Shown in pieces: positions 1-4,349 of a stretch of 5,198 bases of DNA. This stretch comes from Rhizobiaceae bacterium (GTDB taxonomy: Bacteria > Pseudomonadota > Alphaproteobacteria > Rhizobiales > Rhizobiaceae). Made by a program: the position numbers and the translations under genes. Below the pieces are notes generated by a model. The model saw nothing but the letters and a program-made list of their open reading frames with translations. It was not told where the DNA came from and did not search any database. The first letter of the stretch is position 1, and the number at the start of each line of letters is the position of its first letter. The DNA lies in NCBI GenBank assembly GCA_016793565.1, contig JAEUMA010000528.1, forward strand, positions 1 to 5,198, read 5' to 3'.

Positions 1-234
1 GCCCATCAGTTCCAGGGCTTCGGCAAAGCCGGTCTCAACCGAAGACCGTAGCCGGACGTCCATCTGCACGGCATTGCCGGCGATGGCTTGCGCCGTCGTG
101 CGCGCTGAAGCCATGTCGAGATCGGCGATGGTCACCTGCGCGCCGCACTCGCGCAGCATGCGTGCGATGGCAGCTCCGATGCCGCTCGCCGCGCCCGTGA
201 CGAGAGCGCGGCGGCCGTCCAGCGAAAAAGCCAT
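1..234 (-). CDS. Short-chain dehydrogenase/reductase (SDR), N-terminal 78 residues, 3' end outside window
   Basis: This is an NAD(P)-dependent oxidoreductase of the classical SDR family, expected to be cytosolic and to interconvert a hydroxyl and a carbonyl group. The visible part is the start of a Rossmann fold: strand 1 reads RRALVTG, followed by the glycine-rich dinucleotide motif TGAASGIG at residues 13-20. The second strand ends in IADLD (residues 36-40); an acidic residue there (Asp38) normally favours NAD(H) over NADP(H). MDV at 58-60 matches the conserved Asp that contacts the adenine ring. The catalytic Ser/Tyr/Lys residues lie beyond the left edge, so activity and substrate cannot be judged. 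The ATG at 234 shares its A with the last base of the permease TGA, so translation is probably coupled to the permease and no strong Shine-Dalgarno is needed. Family assignment is secure; the substrate is unknown. Confidence 0.93.
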   Translation of the reverse strand, partial: MAFSLDGRRALVTGAASGIGAAIARMLRECGAQVTIADLDMASARTTAQAIAGNAVQMDVRLRSSVETGFAEALELMG

Positions 235-236
235 CA
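232..236 (-). promoter_or_regulatory. Stop/start overlap (TGATG) coupling permease and SDR translation
   Basis: On the minus strand the permease stop TGA (236-234) and the SDR start ATG (234-232) share one base. Upstream there is only a weak GGCGG-like ribosome-binding sequence. Such overlaps usually mean that the second gene is translated by re-initiating ribosomes, giving linked amounts of the two proteins. Confidence 0.8.
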
Positions 237-1631
237 CCGCCGGCTTTCGCCGCGACCCATGCCGGGCCCGTGCACGAGCGCCCCGAGAACGGCTGCCAGC
301 GGGATGAGCCAAGGCGCGTAGTCGAGCGCCCCAAGCTCGCCCGTCAGAACCGCGTAGTTCAGCAGGATCAACAGGGCGATGGCGATCAGGCAGACCGTCG
401 CGACCAGCGCGATCACGATATCCTTCGCGCCTGCGCCGACCGCCGAACCCTGGCGGCTGACGAAGGCCATGACGGACGCCGACGTGACCGCCTGCAGAAG
501 CGCGATGCCGAGCGCGGCGAGGCCGAAGGTGGAGGAGAGAACGGTCATCAGAGGATCGGCGTTGCCGAGGGCGAAGGCAGCGACCATGACCGCGGTGATG
601 ATGGTCACCGTTAGGCTGGCGACATGCGGCGACTGCAGACGCGCGTGAAGCTTGCCGAACCCTGCGGGCAGCATTCCTTCCCGTGCCAGGGCAAAGACGT
701 AACGCGCGGCAGCATTGTGCAGGGCGATGGTGGCCGCCAAGGCGCTCGTCACCATCAAGGCTTCCGCGATCGTCACGAATATCGCGGGCGTATACTGGGC
801 GAAGGCGCGATAGACCAGGGTGCCCGGGTTCTCGCCCGCGGCCTCCATGACCTTGTCGGGGCCGAAGGCGGAAATGACGCTCCACATGGCGACGGCGTAG
901 AAGACCGCGATGAAGAGCACCGCCGAAATCAGCGCGCGCGAGACGGTTCTTGGGCCGTCCTGCGCCTCCTCGCTGTAGATCGCCGCGGATTCGAAGCCGA
1001 GGAACGACACGAAGGCGAACATGATCGCCACGCCGAAATTCCCTGAAAAGACCGTCGACGGTGCGAACGAAACGACCGACACGGTCGCATCGCTGCCCGG
1101 CGAGAAGACCGCGACGATCAGCACCAGCAGGACCAGCACTTCAAGCGACAAGAGCACAGCCAGAAGCTTCGCTCCGAGCGTTATCTCCCGATAGCCGACA
1201 AGCCCGGTGACCAGCAGGCAGACGGCGGCGATGACCTTCCAGGAGACGTCTATGCCGAACGTCTCGAGCAGGAAGATGTTGCAGAAGAAGCCGACGCCCG
1301 CCACCGAACCCACCACCATGACGATGTAGACGAGCAGGGCGACGTAGGCCGCAGCCCCACCGGCACGGCCGCCTAGCCCGTGCCGGATGTAGGCGTAGAA
1401 TGCGCCGCCGCCCTTCACGTGCGGGCTCATCTTGACGAAGCCCAGTGCGAAGAGGATCAGCACCAGACCGGCGATGAGGTAGGCTCCGGGCATTCCGGGG
1501 CCGTTGCCAAGGAGCGTTCCCAAGGCGCCGTTGCCAACCACGGCGGCGAGCGGAGCGGCGGCGGCGACGACCATGAAGAAAATGTCGATGCTGCGAAGGG
1601 ATCGCCGGGGTGAAAGGTCTGTCTGAGCCAT
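234..1631 (-). CDS. APC-superfamily amino acid/amine permease, 12 TM, 465 aa
   Basis: This inner-membrane secondary transporter belongs to the amino acid-polyamine-organocation (APC) superfamily and probably carries out proton-coupled uptake of an amino acid, amine or related amide. About 12 hydrophobic segments can be seen, near residues 15-33, 50-67, 95-120, 133-148, 152-176, 199-216, 233-253, 283-305, 338-356, 366-391, 404-426 and 438-453. Family landmarks are PGMPGAY (45-51), GGGAFYAYI (74-82), the FLGFESAAIYSEEA stretch (210-223) followed by the DGPRTVSRA loop, and NAAARYVFALAREGMLP (306-322). The length fits the family. The ATG at 1631 is preceded by AAGGG (1643-1639) with a 7-nt spacer. 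It lies 44 bp after the exported-protein gene with no terminator-like hairpin between them, and overlaps the SDR start, so it belongs to the operon. The substrate is not deducible; the neighbouring amidase suggests an amide, amine or amino acid derivative. Confidence 0.93.
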   Translation of the reverse strand: MAQTDLSPRRSLRSIDIFFMVVAAAAPLAAVVGNGALGTLLGNGPGMPGAYLIAGLVLILFALGFVKMSPHVKGGGAFYAYIRHGLGGRAGGAAAYVALLVYIVMVVGSVAGVGFFCNIFLLETFGIDVSWKVIAAVCLLVTGLVGYREITLGAKLLAVLLSLEVLVLLVLIVAVFSPGSDATVSVVSFAPSTVFSGNFGVAIMFAFVSFLGFESAAIYSEEAQDGPRTVSRALISAVLFIAVFYAVAMWSVISAFGPDKVMEAAGENPGTLVYRAFAQYTPAIFVTIAEALMVTSALAATIALHNAAARYVFALAREGMLPAGFGKLHARLQSPHVASLTVTIITAVMVAAFALGNADPLMTVLSSTFGLAALGIALLQAVTSASVMAFVSRQGSAVGAGAKDIVIALVATVCLIAIALLILLNYAVLTGELGALDYAPWLIPLAAVLGALVHGPGMGRGESRR

Positions 1632-1675
1632 CTGGGTGCCCTTAACCGGGATAGGGGGAGTTCGACGATCGGATT

Positions 1676-2176
1676 TCAGGGCAGGACGATACGTCGGCCG
1701 GCCAACGGCGTCGGAAACGGCCCGCGCAGCAGCTTATCGTTCTCGTCGTAGAAATTGGCGGTCGCCGTGCCGGTGAAGGCGTTGCCGTCGACCTTCATGT
1801 CGAAGGCGATCTCACCCCAACTTACGAACTTCGCGGTCTTGCGATCCGCGGTGACCTCGACGAACTTGCCCTTGATCAGGTCGCCGTCGCGCATCCAGAC
1901 GCCCTTGCCGTCGCTGTCGCTGTTGTCGGGATTGCCGGCGTCCGGGTTGGCCTGCTGCATTGTTCCGTCGGCATTGAAGACGAACATGTGATGCGTGAAC
2001 GGAGCGTCGGGTGCCTTGACCAACCAAGTCCCTACGATGGGATCGTGTGCCGCCTCCTCGGCCCGCACGGAACCCGCCATCGCTGCCACCATCATGACGG
2101 CGGCGGCAAGAAGTGCGGTCAAGCCGCCAAACGAGGCATAACCCGGCCGAGCCAGGAGCGTTTTCAAGCGATTCAT
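1676..2176 (-). CDS. Small exported calycin/lipocalin-like protein of unknown function, 166 aa
   Basis: The first 39 residues look like a Sec signal peptide: a basic but rather long N-region with Arg/Lys at 3, 5 and 10, a hydrophobic core at about 19-35 (LTALLAAAVMMVAAMAG), and a cleavage site after SVRA (residue 39). No lipobox Cys is present, so the mature protein of about 127 residues should be soluble in the periplasm. It starts with DPIVGTW (45-51), which resembles the GxW signature of lipocalin/calycin barrels. Alternating beta-type segments follow: HHMFVFNADGTM, GKGVWMRDGDLIKGKFVEV, KTAKFVSWGEIAFDMKVDGNAFTGTATANFYD. An Asn/Asp/Ser/Gly-rich loop (78-91) sits between strands. I know similar proteins only as hypothetical, so no function is assigned. 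The reading frame stays open far upstream inside the amidase gene, but the ATG at 2176, followed directly by the signal peptide and preceded by GAGGG, is the real start. It is second in the operon, 56 bp after the amidase. Confidence 0.87.
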   Translation of the reverse strand: MNRLKTLLARPGYASFGGLTALLAAAVMMVAAMAGSVRAEEAAHDPIVGTWLVKAPDAPFTHHMFVFNADGTMQQANPDAGNPDNSDSDGKGVWMRDGDLIKGKFVEVTADRKTAKFVSWGEIAFDMKVDGNAFTGTATANFYDENDKLLRGPFPTPLAGRRIVLP

Positions 2177-2185
2177 TCGAAAATT

Positions 2186-2190
2186 CCCTC
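2186..2190 (-). promoter_or_regulatory. Shine-Dalgarno GAGGG fixing the start of the exported protein
   Basis: On the minus strand GAGGG lies 9 nt before the ATG at 2176. It decides the start: the same frame is open without a stop up to 3091, but that extension overlaps the conserved amidase frame and encodes a low-complexity Arg/Ser/Gly-rich sequence. Confidence 0.7.
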
Positions 2191-2216
2191 TGTTGATCCG
2201 TTGTTTTTGTGATGTA

Positions 2217-2233
2217 GCCGCCGGCTTGCCGGT
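2217..2233. repeat. Copy 1 of a 17-bp direct repeat (16/17) containing CCGG-N4-CCGG
   Basis: GCCGCCGGCTTGCCGGT spans the amidase stop region and differs by one base from 3438-3454, on the other side of the same gene. The core CCGG-CTTG-CCGG could form a short 4-bp hairpin, but no U-tract follows on the minus strand, so it is not a convincing terminator. In GC-rich DNA such a match could be chance. Confidence 0.35.
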
Positions 2234-3414
2234 CAGCTGTTGTGCCAGGCGCGCCAGAGTTCCTTGGCGTCGGTCCAATTGTCGGAATCCGGTGGAGTGT
2301 AGCGGGCGCCCGGCGTCTCGTGATGCGGCAGGGTCCAGACCCCGCGATCCACCAGACGCTCGATGTTTTCGCGGTAGATGTCGTCTACCTCGGCGTGGCG
2401 CTTGGGCTCTTCCTTCAACCACAGGTTCTTCGGATGAATCGGCTTTTCGTACATCCGCGCGAACAGCTCGGTTCTGAGATCCTTCAGCCAGTTGGAGTTC
2501 AGGTTCGTCATGCGGAACTGGCGCAGCGCTTCGATGTCGATGATCGCTGCGACGATCGTGTTGGCGCCATTGGCCGAATAGGAGGCGATGTTGCCGCGGT
2601 AGTCGACGATATGACTGTTGCCGCCGGCGATATCGACCGGGAAGCGCGAACTCGGAGACAGATAAACCGGGCCGATGTTCGGGCACAGCATGTAGACAGT
2701 GTTGAATTCCGCGTGGGCGCGGTTTTGGACCATCCAACTGCCCCCGCCGGGATAGGACGATGCCGTCATCGGCGTCGCCTCCGAGGGGCGGTAGACCACC
2801 TCGGCCCCGCCGAAAGTCAGCGCGCGGACCGCCTCGGGATATTCTCCATCGGAACAGCAGATCGTCCCGATGTTGCCGATATCGTCGGTCTTCAGGACCG
2901 GGAAAAAGGCTTCCGGACCGTCGCCGAAGACTTCGACCCAGCGGTCGTACACATCGTGCGGTGTACAGCTTCGCTCGCGGCACCAGATGTGGTTCTTGGC
3001 TGCCCGATGGACGACCTGGCCCTGGCGATCGATCACGAAGAGCGTGTTGAAGAAGCGGTCCTTCATGACGTCGGGCCAGCGCGCCTTGCACTGGCCGATG
3101 ACGTAGGTGTCGTAGTGGCGCGCCAACTTGCCGAGCGCCTCGGTCTCTTCGCCGGGGACGTCGATGAACATTTCGCGCGCCGCCGTGACGTGCGGCACGT
3201 CGAAGATCTCGTCGGTGAAGCCCGTCAACGCTCCTTCGGCCAATGCCACGACGCGAACGGGAGCGTTGATCGAGACCACAGAGATCGCGGCATGGATGGC
3301 CTCCTCGATCGTCTCGAGATTGTGCCGGATGTGCCGCCGATCCGCCACGCCGGTAACGATGGTGGAGAGACCGATGGCCATATATGGCGGAACATAGGGT
3401 GGTCGGGTCGTCAT
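2233..3414 (-). CDS. Nitrilase-superfamily amidase (aliphatic amidase/formamidase-like), 393 aa
   Basis: This cytoplasmic carbon-nitrogen hydrolase probably hydrolyses an amide to an acid and ammonia. The Glu-Lys-Cys catalytic triad is visible: Glu60 in ALAEGALTGF, Lys140 in HRAAKNHIW, and Cys187 in GTICCSDGEYPE. The last aligns with IICDDGNYPE around Cys166 of Pseudomonas AmiE, which makes the second of the paired cysteines the nucleophile. Glu147, in WCRE, may match the fourth catalytic residue, AmiE Glu142. The segment FFNTLFVID (121-129) and the C-terminal YRENIERL (347-354) also resemble AmiE. It differs from AmiE (346 aa) by about 15 extra residues between Lys and Cys (around 148-175, with TPHDVYDRW) and by a longer total length. 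No signal peptide or membrane segment is seen. The ATG at 3414 has a weak GGA 7 nt upstream; Met12 (3381) is a possible alternative. It is first in the operon and divergent from the LuxR gene. Nitrilase or N-carbamoyl hydrolase activity cannot be excluded. Confidence 0.92.
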   Translation of the reverse strand: MTTRPPYVPPYMAIGLSTIVTGVADRRHIRHNLETIEEAIHAAISVVSINAPVRVVALAEGALTGFTDEIFDVPHVTAAREMFIDVPGEETEALGKLARHYDTYVIGQCKARWPDVMKDRFFNTLFVIDRQGQVVHRAAKNHIWCRERSCTPHDVYDRWVEVFGDGPEAFFPVLKTDDIGNIGTICCSDGEYPEAVRALTFGGAEVVYRPSEATPMTASSYPGGGSWMVQNRAHAEFNTVYMLCPNIGPVYLSPSSRFPVDIAGGNSHIVDYRGNIASYSANGANTIVAAIIDIEALRQFRMTNLNSNWLKDLRTELFARMYEKPIHPKNLWLKEEPKRHAEVDDIYRENIERLVDRGVWTLPHHETPGARYTPPDSDNWTDAKELWRAWHNS

Positions 3415-3437
3415 TTCGGATTCCGTGCTGGCAGATC

Positions 3438-3454
3438 GCCGCCGGATTGCCGGT
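3438..3454. repeat. Copy 2 of the 17-bp direct repeat, in the predicted leader of the amidase operon
   Basis: GCCGCCGGATTGCCGGT matches 2217-2233 at 16 of 17 positions in the same orientation. It lies in the predicted untranslated leader, 24 bp before the amidase ATG, and contains CCGG-ATTG-CCGG, a short potential hairpin. A role in leader structure or protein binding is conceivable but unproven. Confidence 0.35.
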
Positions 3455-3496
3455 GAAGCGGAAGCGGCAGGCTTGTCGATTTCATTCGCGGCCGGA

Positions 3497-3525
3497 CGCT
3501 AGGGTTTCATGCGTCGATCCGACAA
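3497..3525 (-). promoter_or_regulatory. Candidate sigma70-type promoter of the amidase-permease operon
   Basis: On the minus strand TTGTCG (3525-3520) and CTAGCG (3502-3497) are separated by exactly 17 nt, giving a predicted start near 3490 and a leader of about 75 nt. The -35 matches consensus at four of six positions. The -10 resembles the loose CTAnnn boxes of alphaproteobacterial housekeeping promoters and is identical to the -10 of the divergent promoter. The weak -35 next to a palindrome suggests dependence on an activator. This is pattern-based only. Confidence 0.5.
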
Positions 3526-3542
3526 TGATACCGAGGTATGAT
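3525..3542. promoter_or_regulatory. 18-bp imperfect palindrome, candidate operator for the divergent LuxR regulator
   Basis: ATGATACCGAGGTATGAT has two 8-bp arms around a 2-bp centre, matching at seven of eight positions (ATnATACC half-sites), with a perfect inner ATACC/GGTAT. Length and symmetry fit a dimeric GerE-type HTH. The centre (3533.5) is about 43 bp upstream of the predicted amidase start, abutting its -35 box, and about 68 bp upstream of the predicted start of the LuxR gene. A further ATAC at 3541-3544 makes ATGATAC a direct repeat (3525-3531, 3538-3544), so the element could also be read as tandem half-sites. Binding by the neighbouring LuxR protein is inference. Confidence 0.5.
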
Positions 3543-3566
3543 ACGCCAGAACGGCACGCCGGGTGC

Positions 3567-3595
3567 TTGACAAGCGCGGACGGCCGCTCCTAGCG
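3567..3595 (+). promoter_or_regulatory. Candidate sigma70-type promoter of the LuxR-family gene
   Basis: A perfect TTGACA (3567-3572, within GCTTGACA) is followed after 17 nt by CTAGCG (3590-3595), giving a predicted start near 3602. That places the alternative TTG start at 3600 at or before the transcript end and supports the ATG at 3627. The -10 is far from TATAAT but is shared with the divergent promoter. Confidence 0.55.
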
Positions 3596-3616
3596 TTGGT
3601 TGGCCTATCGTGGGGC

Positions 3617-3620
3617 GAGG
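3617..3620 (+). promoter_or_regulatory. Shine-Dalgarno GAGG deciding the LuxR-gene start
   Basis: GGGGCGAGG ends 6 nt before the ATG at 3627. The in-frame TTG at 3600 has no such sequence upstream, so the shorter 234-residue protein is preferred. Confidence 0.7.
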
Positions 3621-3626
3621 TGCGCA

Positions 3627-4331
3627 ATGCTGCTCGACTCAGGCGATTTCGGGGATCGTCTTCTGTCGCTGGTTTCGGCGGCGATGCCGCTGGACGGCTG
3701 CTGCTTTTATCGCGTTGTCGACGGGCAGCATGCCGTCGACCACCGGCTGTCCGATCTGTCGCCCTACTGGCTGGAGAAATACCGGAACTATTTCTGGCGC
3801 TACGACCCGCTACACCCAGGACGGATGACCGATACGCGGATCAGCGTGTGCACGTTCGGCTGGCAGGACTGGGCATCCAATGCCTGGGAGCGGGAATACG
3901 CGGCCGGCTTTCTGGCGCCCCAGAAGACGAGGTTCCAGGCCGAACTCTATTTCCGGCGCGACTCCGTGATCGTCGCGGGAGCTTCGCTTCTTCGAGACAG
4001 CGCGTTGGGAAAATTCACCGAGCGCGATGTCGGACTGCTCGAGAAACTCGTAATTTTCTCAGGCTTCGGACCCGTCGACGATGTGTGGCGCAGGGAGCGC
4101 TGGCTTAACCGCATGGGCCTGACGCCGAAGGAGCGTGAGATCGCCTCCATGCTGGGCAGCGCGCTATCCAACAAGGAGATCGGCCGAAGGCTCGACATTG
4201 CCTTGCCGACCGTGAAGACGCATGTCGGCCGGGTGCTCGAAAAGTGCGGCGCGCGCAGCAGGTCCGACTTTCTAAGGCTGTTCCTGGATCGGGACAGTGC
4301 CGAGGCCGCTGCGGTCGGCGAATTCAACTGA
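3627..4331 (+). CDS. LuxR/GerE-family transcriptional regulator, 234 aa
   Basis: This is a DNA-binding regulator with a C-terminal GerE-type helix-turn-helix at about residues 164-219: LTPKEREIASML, then SNKEIGRRLDI, then the recognition helix TVKTHVGRVLEKCG. The conserved Glu of LTPxE, the NKEI turn and the VKTHV helix are all present. The N-terminal part (1-150) is a sensor domain without a receiver-type phosphorylation pocket. It contains W48-x3-Y52 and D60-P61 (in YWLEKY and RYDPLHP), which recall the Trp57/Tyr61/Asp70 residues of TraR-type acyl-homoserine-lactone domains, although the spacing is one residue short and the Trp at 79 is further away than Trp85 of TraR. The ligand may be unrelated to quorum sensing. 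No luxI-type synthase is present in the window. It diverges from the amidase operon across a 212-bp region with a palindrome, so it is the likely regulator of that operon and perhaps of itself. The ATG at 3627 is chosen over TTG at 3600 because of its Shine-Dalgarno. Confidence 0.9.
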   Translation: MLLDSGDFGDRLLSLVSAAMPLDGCCFYRVVDGQHAVDHRLSDLSPYWLEKYRNYFWRYDPLHPGRMTDTRISVCTFGWQDWASNAWEREYAAGFLAPQKTRFQAELYFRRDSVIVAGASLLRDSALGKFTERDVGLLEKLVIFSGFGPVDDVWRRERWLNRMGLTPKEREIASMLGSALSNKEIGRRLDIALPTVKTHVGRVLEKCGARSRSDFLRLFLDRDSAEAAAVGEFN

Positions 4332-4349
4332 TTCAAGCGGATCAGCTGA
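4324..4349. repeat. Inverted repeat spanning the convergent luxR-like/araC-like stop codons
   Basis: TCAACTGAT (4324-4332) and ATCAGCTGA (4341-4349) pair at eight of nine positions around an 8-nt loop. In the minus-strand transcript the remaining pair is a G-U wobble, giving a full 9-bp stem. Both stop codons lie inside the structure. There is no U-run on either side, so it is at best a weak bidirectional terminator or transcript-end stabiliser. Confidence 0.35.

Larger units (their letters stand above)
1..3490 (-). other. Predicted operon: amidase, exported protein, permease, SDR
   Basis: Four genes lie on one strand with gaps of 56 bp, 44 bp and a 1-nt overlap. No strong hairpin with a U-tract is visible between them, and the one good promoter candidate lies upstream of the amidase. 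The operon continues beyond the left edge, so further enzymes of the pathway may be encoded there. Confidence 0.7.

Noticed and set aside
35..334. 99-codon minus-strand frame over the SDR/permease junction
   Set aside because: The in-frame SDR reading from ATG at 234 gives the TGAASGIG motif; this other frame is Arg/His-rich and overlaps both real genes.
1632..1675. Separate promoter or terminator in the 44-bp gap before the permease
   Set aside because: No convincing -35/-10 pair or stem with a U-tract is visible; only an AAGGG ribosome-binding sequence is seen.
2177..2232. Intrinsic terminator between amidase and exported-protein genes
   Set aside because: The CCGG-N4-CCGG hairpin has only a 4-bp stem and no U-run follows on the minus strand; the region instead contains the Shine-Dalgarno of the next gene.
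1676..3091. A single 471-residue protein reading from inside the amidase gene into the exported protein
   Set aside because: The part upstream of 2176 is an out-of-frame reading of the amidase gene with low-complexity Arg/Ser/Gly sequence. A signal peptide and Shine-Dalgarno mark the real start at 2176.
2242..3456. 404-codon open frame on the plus strand opposite the amidase gene
   Set aside because: It is antisense to a gene with clear catalytic motifs, its translation is rich in Arg/Asp/Val with no recognisable domain, and long antisense frames are expected in GC-rich DNA.
3600..3626. TTG start at 3600 for the LuxR-like gene
   Set aside because: No Shine-Dalgarno lies upstream, and it falls at or before the predicted transcription start near 3602. 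The ATG at 3627 has GAGG at 6 nt.
3563..4108. 181-codon plus-strand frame overlapping the LuxR-like gene
   Set aside because: It is a different frame of the same region with Arg/Ala-rich translation; the LuxR frame has the conserved HTH.
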